Assembly (NCBI RefSeq): GCF_900120195.1
Contig: NZ_LT635539.1
Location: forward strand, 2,152,678 to 2,216,677
Origin: Blautia sp. Marseille-P3087
GTDB lineage: Bacteria; Bacillota; Clostridia; Lachnospirales; Lachnospiraceae
Length of the DNA stretch: 64,000 nt
Direction of reading: 5' to 3'
Shown: positions 27,849-36,761 of the stretch, in pieces
How the letters are laid out: every line of letters starts with the position of its first letter
Position numbering within the stretch: position 1 is the first letter of the stretch
Notes under the pieces: generated by a model
Seen by the model: the letters and a program-made list of their open reading frames with translations, nothing else
The model's database searches: none
Told to the model about the DNA's origin: nothing
Position numbers and translations under genes: made by a program

Positions 27849-28940
27849 ATGTATATCGAATCGTTAGAGCTTAAAAATTACAGGAATTATCAGAATCTGC
27901 AGCTTGACTTCGATAAAGGAACCAATATTTTTTACGGAGATAATGCACAGGGAAAAACTAATATTCTGGAGTCGGTGTATCTTTGTGGGACGACAAAATC
28001 TCACAGAGGAAGCAAGGACAAAGAGATCATCCGGTTCGGAGAAGAAGAATCTCACATTCGGATGATGATCCGGAAAGATGAGCTTTCTTACAAAATAGAT
28101 ATGCACCTACGTAAAAATAAGGCAAAAGGCGTTGCAATCAACGGACTGCCGATCAAAAAAGCCAGAGAATTATTCGGTATTGTAAACCTTGTGTTTTTTT
28201 CACCGGAAGACCTGAATATTATAAAAAATGGTCCAGGTGAGAGAAGAAGGTTTATGGATTTGGAATTATGTCAACTTGATCAGATCTATCTGACTGATCT
28301 TGCCGGGTATAATCACATAGTGAACCAGAGAAACCGCCTTCTGAAGGATCTTTATATGAATCCTTCTCTGAAGGAGACACTTGATATCTGGGATATGCAG
28401 ATGCTGCAGTATGGCACAAAGATTATCAAAAAGCGCAAAGATTTTGTTCGTGATCTGAATCAGGTAATACAGGATATTCACCATAATCTGACCGGAGGAA
28501 TTGAACATCTGGAAGTTGTTTATGAGCCGAGTACGGAAGCAGAAGATTTTGAAAATGTTTTAAAGAAAAACAGAGAACGAGATATCAGAATGAAGATGAC
28601 ATCCGCAGGACCGCATCGAGATGATCTGAGTTTTGTGGTAAATGGGATTGATATACGCAAATACGGATCCCAGGGACAGCAGCGTACGGCTGCTCTGTCT
28701 TTGAAACTTTCAGAAATCTATCTTGTGAAAGAAAAAATTAAAGATACGCCGATACTTTTGCTGGATGATGTACTTTCAGAGTTGGACAGCAACAGGCAGA
28801 CGTACCTTCTGGATTGTATTCATGATATTCAGACACTGATCACCTGTACCGGCCTGGATGATTTTGTCAGTAACCAGTTTCATATCAACAAGGTTTTCAG
28901 AGTCATAAAGGGAGAAGTTTATAATCCGGTAAGCGGCTAA
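27849..28940 (+). CDS. recF: DNA replication and repair protein RecF
   Basis: A 363-residue SMC-like ATPase that loads recombinase at gaps. Walker A is GDNAQGKTN (about 30-38), the signature is YGSQGQQRTAALSLKL, and Walker B is PILLLDDVLSELD. The C-terminus shows the usual TCTGLDDF. Full length for the family and in the conserved dnaA-dnaN-yaaA-recF order. Confidence 0.97.
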   Translation: MYIESLELKNYRNYQNLQLDFDKGTNIFYGDNAQGKTNILESVYLCGTTKSHRGSKDKEIIRFGEEESHIRMMIRKDELSYKIDMHLRKNKAKGVAINGLPIKKARELFGIVNLVFFSPEDLNIIKNGPGERRRFMDLELCQLDQIYLTDLAGYNHIVNQRNRLLKDLYMNPSLKETLDIWDMQMLQYGTKIIKKRKDFVRDLNQVIQDIHHNLTGGIEHLEVVYEPSTEAEDFENVLKKNRERDIRMKMTSAGPHRDDLSFVVNGIDIRKYGSQGQQRTAALSLKLSEIYLVKEKIKDTPILLLDDVLSELDSNRQTYLLDCIHDIQTLITCTGLDDFVSNQFHINKVFRVIKGEVYNPVSG

Positions 28941-28946
28941 AGTATT

Positions 28947-28975
28947 TTGACAAGCAAGTATGCTTATGATACACT
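28947..28975 (+). promoter_or_regulatory. Promoter of the TPR/P-loop gene
   Basis: A consensus TTGACA (28947-28952), a 17-base spacer and TACACT (28970-28975) lie just after recF. The TTG of this -35 box is in frame with the following gene and could be mistaken for its start codon. A promoter at this spot argues for the downstream start at 29007. Confidence 0.6.
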
Positions 28976-29006
28976 GGTTTTAACTATTGGAAAGTTGGTG
29001 AATACA

Positions 29007-31379
29007 TTGGATAAAGAGGAATTTCGGATCAAACTTGAAGAAATAAATCGCCTTGTAGAAAAGAAAAATTACAAGGATGCCATGGAAGTTGTAGACAGTA
29101 TTGACTGGCGTCGTGTGAAGAATGTCCGTACTTTATGTGTTGTAGGTGAGATTTACGCAGCAAATAAAAGATACGAGGACAGTAAGGAGATTTTTCTTCT
29201 CGCTTATCACAGAGCTCCTATTGGCAAAAACATTTTATACCGATTGATTGAAGTATCCCTCAAGATGAAGGATATTCAGGAAGCAGAGGAATTTTATGAA
29301 GAATTTCTGGAAATTGCCCCTAATGACAGTACCCGGTATATTCTGAATTATAAAATAAGCAAAGAAAAGCAGGTTCCGCTTGATCAGCAGATCAGGATTC
29401 TGGAAGAATACAAAGAAAAAGAATTTACAGAAAGATGGTCTTACGAACTGGCAAAACTGTATTATCAGAATGGTGATACAGAGAAATGTCTGGATCTCTG
29501 TAATGAGATGGTTCTCTGGTTCAGTGAAGGCAAATATGTCATGAAAGCACTGGATCTTAAGAATCGTATGGGTATGCTGACCGGAAAAGAAAAGGAAAAA
29601 TATGACAAACAGTTTATTCCGAACCTTACAACGGTAGAAGAAGCAGCCGAATTAAATACTGACAAAGAAGGACAGAAAGTATCTGAAGTTGAAAAAGCAG
29701 AGGATGAGAGGCCGGTAATCGAGAGTGTTCGCATTGATGAACGTGATGTAAACGGAGCAGAAAGTCTTCAGGAAAAAATCTCCAAAGGCATCCGTGATAT
29801 TTTCAGCGGCAAGCGAAAAGAGGAAAGCGAAGAGCTGACCGAGGAAGAATCTGAGACACCGGCAGAAGAAGTGCAGGAAGAAATGATCAAAGACATTTCT
29901 TCGGAGGAAGAGCCGACTAATGTTCCGGAGCTTGAACCAGAAGATGCGGTGATTCATGCACCGAAAAATCCAGGACAGTCTGTATTCAGTGATATAGAAG
30001 AACGAATCGAAGAATTTACAGAAGAAGAAATCAAGAATGATTCGGAGGAAGAAGCACAGGAAGTTCTAAAAGAGGAGAAGGCCTCGGTGACTGAGGACAA
30101 AGCCGAAGAAGCGAAAGCGGCTGCACCGGAAAATGAGACTGAATTTAAGATGCCGGAGCTTGAAATTCCGGAATCCATGAAGAATTTCAATGTGGATGCT
30201 CATCTCGAAACAGAAATCCCACAGGCACCGAATATCTGTCTTCCGGGAATGGATAAAGAAGATTCTGATGAAGAATTTGATTTTAATCTTGAAGATACAA
30301 TTCTTGCGGCTGCAAGCGAACAGGGAATTGAGATTCCAAAAGATCCGATTCAGCCCAAAAAACCGGTTAAAGCACTGGAACCGGAAGAAGATCCGGATGA
30401 CTTTATGACAGAAGAAGACCTTCAGAGTGCAGAAGATGAGTTTCTGAACGGTCCTGTCGGAAGAAATACAGATGAGGATGATCTTGCAGAAACAGTTGAA
30501 ATTCCGGTGAAAGAAGTAAAACATTCCAAAAAGGAAAAATCAGCGAAACCTCTGACACAGGAAGAAGAACTGGAACATTTCATTGATTCCATGCAGCCGG
30601 ACAATAACGCAGATGACATTATTCCGCGGGAGAAAAAACTGACTGAGGATGAAGAAAAACTGTTTACTTATTTTGCAAAAGTTCCGGGACTGAGAGAACA
30701 GATTGTCGAAGCACTGTATGATGTACAGATCAATGCATCAGACAAGACCTCAAAAACCGGTAACGTGATCGTCATGGGTGCTCGTGAAACAGGAAAAACA
30801 CGCCTGATTTCCGGACTGATTCCTGCAATCTGTAAAGAACTCAATCTGGAAGCATCCAAGGTTGCCTATGTGTTTGCTGATCAGATCAATGGCAAGAATA
30901 TTGCAGAAATCGTGAAGAAGATGTCCGGTGGTTTCCTTGTTATCGAAAATGCGAATCAGCTCACAAAAGAAACAGTCGAGCAGTTAAATAAAGCAATGGA
31001 ATTCCGCACAGACGGACTGATCGTAATCATTGAAGATGAAAAAATCGGTATGCGCAAGCTGATTGCGAGATTCCCGAAATTTACATCGAAGTTTACATCT
31101 ATGATCAATATTCCGGTATTCACCAATGATGAACTTGTAAACTTTGCAAAAGTGTACACAAGAGAAAATGGATATACGATCGATCAGATGGGCATGCTTG
31201 CACTGTACAACCTTATCAGTACAAGTCAGAAAGAGGACCAGCCGATGAATATCGGTGCTGTCAAAGATATGATTGACAATGCAATCATGAAATCCAAAGG
31301 CGGTATCCGTAAACTTATATCCAAGAAAAAAGTAAATCAGGACGGATATAAAGTACTTTACGAAAAAGATTTTAATTAA
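29007..31379 (+). CDS. TPR-containing protein with C-terminal P-loop ATPase-like domain
   Basis: A protein of about 790 residues that I do not recognise by name. The N-terminal part (about 1-200) is helical and TPR-like (YKDAMEVVDSIDW, YEDSKEIFLLAYHRAP, AEEFYEEFLEIAPND). A long acidic linker (about 215-560) rich in Glu and Asp follows. The C-terminal part (about 586-790) is an AAA-like P-loop domain with Walker A GARETGKT, but the Walker B position reads FLVIENANQ rather than a DE pair, so hydrolysis may be impaired. The TTG at 29007 is my start; GGTGA lies 5 bases ahead. It lies between recF and ksgA, suggesting a link to replication, repair or sporulation, but that is inference. Confidence 0.75.
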   Translation: MDKEEFRIKLEEINRLVEKKNYKDAMEVVDSIDWRRVKNVRTLCVVGEIYAANKRYEDSKEIFLLAYHRAPIGKNILYRLIEVSLKMKDIQEAEEFYEEFLEIAPNDSTRYILNYKISKEKQVPLDQQIRILEEYKEKEFTERWSYELAKLYYQNGDTEKCLDLCNEMVLWFSEGKYVMKALDLKNRMGMLTGKEKEKYDKQFIPNLTTVEEAAELNTDKEGQKVSEVEKAEDERPVIESVRIDERDVNGAESLQEKISKGIRDIFSGKRKEESEELTEEESETPAEEVQEEMIKDISSEEEPTNVPELEPEDAVIHAPKNPGQSVFSDIEERIEEFTEEEIKNDSEEEAQEVLKEEKASVTEDKAEEAKAAAPENETEFKMPELEIPESMKNFNVDAHLETEIPQAPNICLPGMDKEDSDEEFDFNLEDTILAAASEQGIEIPKDPIQPKKPVKALEPEEDPDDFMTEEDLQSAEDEFLNGPVGRNTDEDDLAETVEIPVKEVKHSKKEKSAKPLTQEEELEHFIDSMQPDNNADDIIPREKKLTEDEEKLFTYFAKVPGLREQIVEALYDVQINASDKTSKTGNVIVMGARETGKTRLISGLIPAICKELNLEASKVAYVFADQINGKNIAEIVKKMSGGFLVIENANQLTKETVEQLNKAMEFRTDGLIVIIEDEKIGMRKLIARFPKFTSKFTSMINIPVFTNDELVNFAKVYTRENGYTIDQMGMLALYNLISTSQKEDQPMNIGAVKDMIDNAIMKSKGGIRKLISKKKVNQDGYKVLYEKDFN

Positions 31380-31403
31380 AAAAACATGCATCAGGAGGAA
31401 ATT

Positions 31404-32276
31404 ATGACCAGACCTTATCTCGGAAATCCAAAATATACCATTGAAGTTCTTCAAAAGTATGGATTTGTGTTCCAGAAAAGGTTTGGTCAGAATTTTTTGA
31501 TCGATACACATGTTCTGGACAGGATCATACAGGCTTCTGAAATCACAAAAGATGATTTTGTACTGGAAATCGGACCTGGAATCGGAACGATGACCCAGTA
31601 TCTTGCGGATTCTGCAAGGGAAGTGACGGCAGTAGAAATAGATGATGCACTGATTCCTATTTTGAAAGATACTTTGAAAGAGTGGGATAATGTCAATGTG
31701 ATCCACGGAGATATTTTAAAGACGGACATCCGTAAGATCGCAGATGAAAAAAATCAGGGACGTCCGATCAAAGTCGTGGCAAACCTGCCATATTATATTA
31801 CGACACCGATCATTATGGGATTGTTTGAAAGTCATGTTCCGGTAGATTCGATAACGGTCATGGTACAGAAAGAAGTTGCAGACCGTATGCAGACAGGACC
31901 GGGTTCCAAAGATTACGGTGCTTTATCACTGGCAGTCCAGTATTATGCGAAGCCGGAAATCGTGGCAAATGTGCCACCGAACTGTTTTATGCCGAGACCG
32001 AAGGTTGGGAGTGCGGTGATCAGGCTGACACGTCATCAGAATCCGCCGGTTACGGCAAAGGATGAAAAGCTGATGTTCCGTATTATCCGTGCTTCTTTTA
32101 ACCAGAGAAGAAAGACACTTGCAAATGGTCTTAAGAATTCTCAGGAGCTGAATTATACAAAAGAGCAGGTAGAATCAGCAATTACAGAGTGCGGACTTCC
32201 GTTAAATATTCGAGGAGAGGCACTGACACTGGAGCAGTTCGCAAAACTGTCCGATATTTTCCACGATATGAAATAA
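31404..32276 (+). CDS. rsmA: 16S rRNA dimethyladenosine transferase RsmA/KsgA
   Basis: A 290-residue SAM-dependent enzyme that dimethylates A1518 and A1519 near the 3' end of 16S rRNA. Seen are KRFGQNFLID, the SAM motif VLEIGPGIGTMT and the catalytic NLPYYITTP. The C-terminal helical domain is intact. AGGAGG lies 5 bases before the ATG at 31404; the upstream ATG at 31386 lacks a site. It starts 24 bases after the TPR gene and ends with a strong terminator. Confidence 0.97.
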   Translation: MTRPYLGNPKYTIEVLQKYGFVFQKRFGQNFLIDTHVLDRIIQASEITKDDFVLEIGPGIGTMTQYLADSAREVTAVEIDDALIPILKDTLKEWDNVNVIHGDILKTDIRKIADEKNQGRPIKVVANLPYYITTPIIMGLFESHVPVDSITVMVQKEVADRMQTGPGSKDYGALSLAVQYYAKPEIVANVPPNCFMPRPKVGSAVIRLTRHQNPPVTAKDEKLMFRIIRASFNQRRKTLANGLKNSQELNYTKEQVESAITECGLPLNIRGEALTLEQFAKLSDIFHDMK

Positions 32277-32302
32277 AAAATAATTAATAAGCAAATAAAA
32301 TC

Positions 32303-32347
32303 AACTATAAAAGGCATCCGGTTATTGGTCGGATGCCCTTTATAGTT
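32303..32347 (+). terminator. Terminator after ksgA
   Basis: A long stem with inner arms GGCATCCG and CGGATGCC, extended outwards by AACTATAAA and TTTATAGTT, with a 9-base loop. A T-rich run follows. The outer extension makes it also suited to work in the opposite direction. Confidence 0.88.
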
Positions 32348-32400
32348 ATTTTATTTAATTTAAAAGGAAGGAGAGTTAATTACCTTTTGGTAATCAACAT

Positions 32401-32532
32401 ATGAAAAAGAAAATTTATAAAAATAATGTTGGCTGTATTATTTTTATGGTCTTAGTATATCCGGAAAATATGATGGAATCGTGTTTAAGTTATGAAAAAA
32501 TGGTGAACGATTGTCGAAGCTTTTATGAATGA
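32401..32532 (+). CDS. Possible 43-residue small ORF
   Basis: A short frame starting MKKKIYKNN with a hydrophobic segment (CIIFMVLVY). AAGGAAGGAG lies about 25 bases upstream, too far unless an intervening hairpin (GTTAATTACC with GGTAATCAAC, about 32375-32398) brings it closer. It could be a small membrane peptide, a decayed gene, or chance. No family recognised. The rest of the 32277-32642 gap holds the ksgA terminator and the next gene's promoter. Confidence 0.25.
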   Translation: MKKKIYKNNVGCIIFMVLVYPENMMESCLSYEKMVNDCRSFYE

Positions 32533-32589
32533 GTATGGCAAAAAGTGGCGTAAAAATGAAAAAGAATTTTACAGAGATGATAAAAAGTG

Positions 32590-32598
32590 TGCTATAAT
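32590..32598 (+). promoter_or_regulatory. Extended -10 promoter of the small secreted protein
   Basis: TGCTATAAT (32590-32598) is an extended -10 element. The best -35 is TTTACA (32568-32573), 19 bases upstream, which is loose. The same TGTGCTATAAT core precedes murA and gyrB in this window. Confidence 0.6.
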
Positions 32599-32642
32599 GC
32601 AGAGCGTACCCAAAAAGGCAGTTGATTCAGGAGGTAATTAAA

Positions 32643-33101
32643 ATGAAAATAAACAAATTAAGCGCAATTATTCTTGCAGGAGTTCTTACCTGCATGACAC
32701 CGGCAATGGTTTATGCAGATACAACATCTGATGCAGTAGATCAGGCAGTAGCAGTTCTGGAGGACAGCGGAATTGATGATCTTCTTTCTGATCCGGATAA
32801 AGTAGTAGACATTATTGTTGCAGCACAAGATGCAATCGGACAGGTTGATGTATCCGATGAGGAAATCAGCAGTGCTATTGATGTGGCAGCAAGCGGACTT
32901 GGTGTATCACTTACCGATTCTGAGAAATCCACTCTGGTTCAGTTATACAACAAATTCAAAAATATGAACCTTGATGAAACAGAGCTGAGATCCCAGATCA
33001 CAAAGGTGTATGATAAACTCGAAAGTCTTGGAATTACGAAAGATGATGTCAAGGGCATTATCGGAAAACTCATCGACATCGCAAAAAGTTTGTTGAACTA
33101 A
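32643..33101 (+). CDS. Small secreted protein, DUF1002-like
   Basis: A 152-residue protein with a clear signal peptide: basic MKINK, a hydrophobic core to about residue 20 and a likely cleavage after VYA. The mature part is helical and acidic, with VSDEEISSAIDVAASGLGVSL and a C-terminal helix-rich tail (GITKDDVKGIIGKLIDIA). The pattern recalls the C-terminal half of DUF1002 proteins of Clostridia, but the name is tentative. The ATG at 32643 has AGGAGG 8 bases ahead. It is monocistronic. Confidence 0.75.
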   Translation: MKINKLSAIILAGVLTCMTPAMVYADTTSDAVDQAVAVLEDSGIDDLLSDPDKVVDIIVAAQDAIGQVDVSDEEISSAIDVAASGLGVSLTDSEKSTLVQLYNKFKNMNLDETELRSQITKVYDKLESLGITKDDVKGIIGKLIDIAKSLLN

Positions 33102-33264
33102 GTAATAGAGAAAATTATATAAAATAAACAAATGAAAAAATCCATGTGAAAAAAGAATATGTAGTAATTTTATAAAAAAATACGAGATAAATATTGAAAT
33201 TTGTGCAAATACACGAAAGATTCATTGCTTGTTCATAATGTGTTCATAATTAATTGATATGATA

Positions 33265-33400
33265 AGTGCAGTTCGAAAGAGCTACACAAAACAGACGTTG
33301 TAATGTTCTTCATTACACATAAATTTTTTCATAATAATCGCCCCGGTAAACCACTGCCGGGGCACTCCTCGTTTATAAAGCCCTATTTTGGGGCTTTTTT
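33265..33400 (+). ncRNA. Candidate structured small RNA or leader
   Basis: The 350-base gap before the S1-domain gene holds four hairpins in a row: AGTTC/GAGCT (about 33270-33284), TGTAATG/CATTACA (about 33299-33317), GCCCCGG/CCGGGGC (33340-33363), and a last one followed by seven T's (about 33377-33400) that is a good terminator. A possible -10, TATGAT (33258-33263), lies just upstream, without a good -35. It could be an independent small RNA, or a leader or attenuator of the S1 gene. No known family recognised. Confidence 0.4.
33377..33400 (+). terminator. Rho-independent terminator before the S1-domain gene
   Basis: AAAGCCC and GGGGCTTT arms around a 6-base loop, then a T-run. It closes whatever is transcribed from the structured segment upstream. 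TATAAT at 33413-33418 directly after it is a likely -10 for the S1-domain gene. Confidence 0.8.
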
Positions 33401-33452
33401 TATTTTTGGTGTTATAATATAATAAAAAAAAAGTAAAGGAGAACGAAATATC

Positions 33453-34358
33453 ATGGCTGAATCAATGAAAGATTACGAAAAAGAACTGGAAGAATCTATG
33501 AAAAAAATAGAAGAAGGCGATATTCTTACAGGAACGGTAATCAGTGTAGATGAAAAAGAAGTAATCCTTGATCTGAAATATTATGCAGAAGGTGTGATTC
33601 CGGTAGAAGATTACAGCAGAGAGCCGGGATTTAATATCAAAGAAGAAGTACATGAAGGAGATGAGGTATCTGCAACAGTCGTACGCAAAGATGACGGTCA
33701 TGGAAATATCCTTCTTTCCAGAGTGGAAGCTTCTGACATTCTTGCATGGGACAAACTGGAAGAATTAAAGACATCCGGAGAAGTTATTGATGTAGTAGTT
33801 AAGGGAATTACAAATGCTGGTGTAATCGCATATGTAGAAGGTGTACGTGGTTTTATTCCGGCATCAAAGCTTGCACTTGGATATGTAGAAGATACTGAAG
33901 AATATCTGAACAAACCGATTCAGGTTCAGGTCATTGATGTAGATAAGGACAGCAAGAAACTGATTCTTTCCGCAAAAGAAATTCTCAGAGCAAAAGCGGA
34001 AGAAGAAAGAAAAAATAAAGTTTCAAACCTTGAGATTGGACTGGTAACAGAAGGAACTGTAGAAAGTCTTCAGCCGTACGGTGCTTTTGTTGACCTTGGA
34101 AACGGACTTTCCGGACTGGTTCATATTTCCCAGATTTGTGAAAAACGAATCAAAAAACCATCCGAAGTGCTGGCAGTCGGCGACAAAGTAAAAGTTAAAG
34201 TAACTGCAATCAAAGATGGCAAGTTAAGTCTCAGCATCAAAGAAGCATCTGACATGATGGCAAAGGAAATCGAAGAAGAGGTATATGAAGTACCGGATGC
34301 CGGACAGCAGGCAACAACGTCACTTGGCTCTCTTTTTGCAAATATTAAATTAGATTAA
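33453..34358 (+). CDS. S1 RNA-binding domain protein (ribosomal protein S1-like)
   Basis: A 301-residue acidic protein with three S1 OB-fold repeats: about 18-85 (GDILTGTVISVDEKEVILDL), 105-175 (GEVIDVVVKGITNAGVIAYVEGVRGFIPASKL) and 192-260 (GLVTEGTVESLQPYGAFVDLGNGLSGLVHIS). Shorter than the six-repeat E. coli S1, but this build is usual in Clostridia, where it may aid translation initiation or RNA metabolism. AAAGGAG lies 10-12 bases before the ATG. Confidence 0.92.
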   Translation: MAESMKDYEKELEESMKKIEEGDILTGTVISVDEKEVILDLKYYAEGVIPVEDYSREPGFNIKEEVHEGDEVSATVVRKDDGHGNILLSRVEASDILAWDKLEELKTSGEVIDVVVKGITNAGVIAYVEGVRGFIPASKLALGYVEDTEEYLNKPIQVQVIDVDKDSKKLILSAKEILRAKAEEERKNKVSNLEIGLVTEGTVESLQPYGAFVDLGNGLSGLVHISQICEKRIKKPSEVLAVGDKVKVKVTAIKDGKLSLSIKEASDMMAKEIEEEVYEVPDAGQQATTSLGSLFANIKLD

Positions 34359-34387
34359 GAAACATATATTCAGAGGTTTTTATTTTT

Positions 34388-36058
34388 ATGAAAAAACAGG
34401 AAAAAATTTTTGTTATCGGACATAAGAATCCGGACACAGATTCTATCTGCTCAGCAATAGCTTACTGTGATATCAAAAACAGAACCACACAGGACAGCAA
34501 ATATATTGCGAAGCGTGCAGGACAGATCAATGAAGAAACAGAATACGTACTGAACCGTTTTGGTGTGCAGCCGCCGGGATATTTAAGCAATATCGGTACA
34601 CAGGTAAAGGATATGGATATTCGTTTAAGTCCTGAGGCAAACAAGAGCATGTCACTGAAAAATGCATGGGATCTGATGCAGGAAAACAGCATCGTTTCGC
34701 TCCCAATCAGAGAAAAAGACGGTACTCTGGAAGGTCTGATCACAATCGGTGATATTGCCAAAACTTACATGGATACGACCGACAGTTATCTTCTTTCCCG
34801 TGCGCGGACGCAGTATCAGAGAATTGCCGAGACTATCGGAGGAAAGGTGGTCGAAGGTAACGGACACGGTTATTTTGTTCAGGGAAAGATCATGGTAGCA
34901 ACTGCCAACCCGGATAAAATGAAAGAATATGTCGAAGAAAATGACATGATCATCATGGGAAACCGTGAAGAAGACCATCTGCAGGCAATTGAGCAGAATG
35001 TTAGCTGTATCATCGTCGGACTTGGAATCGAAGTGACAGAAAAAGTCCTGAAGCTGGCACATGAGAAAGATATCATCATCATTTCATCACCATATGATAC
35101 ATTTACGATCTCACGTCTTATTAACCAGAGTATTCCGGTGAAATATATTATGAAAACCGAAAATCTCGTAACATTTAAAACCGAAGATTTTACAGATGAT
35201 ATTCAGGATGTGATGATCAAACACCGTCATCGTGCATTCCCGGTCATTGACAAAAAAGGAAAATGTATAGGTACGATCTCACGTCGTAATTTCCTTGACA
35301 TGCACAGGAAAAAAGTGGTTCTCGTAGATCATAATGAAAAAGACCAGGCTGTAGATAATATAGATAAGGCTGAGATTATGGAAATCATCGATCACCACAA
35401 ACTTGGAACACTGCAGACGATGCAGCCGATCAGTTTCCGCAACCAGCCGGTTGGCTGTACCGGCACGATCATGTACCAGATGTATGGCGAACAGAAGCTT
35501 GAGATTCCATCAAAAATCGCGGGACTTCTCTGCGCAGCAATCATTTCCGATACCCTGATGTTTCGTTCTCCAACCTGCACACTGCAGGATAAGATGGCGG
35601 CAGGAGCACTTGCACTGATCGCAGATATTTCCATCGAAGAATTTGCGCGTGAGATGTTTAAGGCAGGAAGCAATCTGAAAGATAAATCTCCTGAGGAAAT
35701 TTTTTATCAGGATTACAAGAAATTTATCGCAGAGGGAGATGTCTGCTTCGGTGTGGGACAGATCAGTTCCATGGATGCAGATGAACTTAAAGAAATCAAA
35801 GAAAGACTGCTTCCGTTTATGGTCAGCGAATGTGGCAGACACGGAGTATCCAGAGTTTACTTTATGCTTACGAATATTATAGAACAGTCCACGGAACTTC
35901 TTTTCTATGGTGAGGGAAGTGAAGAGATGGCGGTAAATGCATTTAAAATGCAGCCGGAAAACGGCACGATTTATCTGAAAGGTGTGGTATCACGTAAGAA
36001 ACAGCTGATCCCGCCACTGATGGAAGCCGCACAGATGAGCGGCGGCGATTACGTATAA
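34388..36058 (+). CDS. Manganese-dependent inorganic pyrophosphatase with CBS and DRTGG domains
   Basis: A 556-residue family II pyrophosphatase. The DHH catalytic core is split: GHKNPDTDSICSAIAY at the N-terminus, then VDHNE, IIDHHKLG, and later AAIISDTLMFRSPTCT. Between them sits a regulatory insert (about 70-310) of a CBS pair flanking a DRTGG domain, a form that binds adenine nucleotides and adjusts activity. The DHHA2 domain is C-terminal. Reaction: pyrophosphate to two phosphates. It lies 29 bases after the S1 gene and 18 before the flavin reductase gene. Confidence 0.95.
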   Translation: MKKQEKIFVIGHKNPDTDSICSAIAYCDIKNRTTQDSKYIAKRAGQINEETEYVLNRFGVQPPGYLSNIGTQVKDMDIRLSPEANKSMSLKNAWDLMQENSIVSLPIREKDGTLEGLITIGDIAKTYMDTTDSYLLSRARTQYQRIAETIGGKVVEGNGHGYFVQGKIMVATANPDKMKEYVEENDMIIMGNREEDHLQAIEQNVSCIIVGLGIEVTEKVLKLAHEKDIIIISSPYDTFTISRLINQSIPVKYIMKTENLVTFKTEDFTDDIQDVMIKHRHRAFPVIDKKGKCIGTISRRNFLDMHRKKVVLVDHNEKDQAVDNIDKAEIMEIIDHHKLGTLQTMQPISFRNQPVGCTGTIMYQMYGEQKLEIPSKIAGLLCAAIISDTLMFRSPTCTLQDKMAAGALALIADISIEEFAREMFKAGSNLKDKSPEEIFYQDYKKFIAEGDVCFGVGQISSMDADELKEIKERLLPFMVSECGRHGVSRVYFMLTNIIEQSTELLFYGEGSEEMAVNAFKMQPENGTIYLKGVVSRKKQLIPPLMEAAQMSGGDYV

Positions 36059-36076
36059 ACAGACGGAGGGCGAAAA

Positions 36077-36682
36077 ATGACAAAGCAGACATGGAAACCG
36101 GGTAATATGCTGTATCCGCTTCCGGCCGTTATGGTGAGTGTTACAGACGGCAAAGGTGAAGATGATATTATAACGGTTGCATGGACAGGAACCATATGTA
36201 CCAATCCTCCGATGGTTTATATTTCAGTAAGACCGGAGCGTCATTCTTATCACATGATAAAAGAGACCGGAGAGTTTGTCATTAATCTTACGACTGAGAA
36301 ACTTGCTAAAGCAACAGATTTCTGTGGTGTCCGTTCAGGAAGAGATGTAGACAAATTCAAAGAGACAGGACTGACCCGCGAAAAAGCTGATATTGTAAGT
36401 GCACCGATGATTCAGGAGTCACCTGTATCCATCGAGTGCAGGGTAAAAGAAATCAAAGAGCTTGGTTCCCATCATATGTTTCTGGCAGATGTAGTAGCTG
36501 TTCATGCAGACGAACACTATATGGACGAAAATAATCGTTTTGATCTGAATCTTGCAAAACCACTTGTTTATTCCCATGGGGAATATATGGGGACTGGAAA
36601 GCAGTTGGGAACGTTTGGATACAGCGTCAAAAAGAAGAAAAAAACGTCGCAAAAAGCATCCCCAAAAGGCCGCAAAGCCTGA
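36077..36682 (+). CDS. Flavin reductase-like FMN-binding protein
   Basis: A 201-residue protein of the flavin-reductase/FMN-binding split-barrel family: PLPAVMVSVTDGKGEDDIITVAWTGTICTNPPMVYISVRPERHSYHMI and EFVINLTT. These bind FMN and may pass electrons to partner enzymes. The C-terminus ends in a Lys-rich tail (about 180-201) outside the fold. GGAGGG lies 7 bases before the ATG. Substrate or partner unknown. Confidence 0.9.
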   Translation: MTKQTWKPGNMLYPLPAVMVSVTDGKGEDDIITVAWTGTICTNPPMVYISVRPERHSYHMIKETGEFVINLTTEKLAKATDFCGVRSGRDVDKFKETGLTREKADIVSAPMIQESPVSIECRVKEIKELGSHHMFLADVVAVHADEHYMDENNRFDLNLAKPLVYSHGEYMGTGKQLGTFGYSVKKKKKTSQKASPKGRKA

Positions 36683-36694
36683 TTTTAAAAGGGA

Positions 36695-36723
36695 TTGCAG
36701 AATTACAGTGTTTATGATAAAAT
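36695..36723 (+). promoter_or_regulatory. Promoter of aroK
   Basis: TTGCAG (36695-36700), a 17-base spacer and TAAAAT (36718-36723), 38 bases before the aroK ATG. Confidence 0.5.
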
Positions 36724-36761
36724 ATAAGTTAAGCAATTTATAAAACGGGAGAAAACACTTT

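Noticed and set aside
28947-29006. Extended N-terminus of the TPR protein from the TTG at 28947
   Set aside because: That TTG belongs to a consensus -35 box; no ribosome-binding site precedes it.
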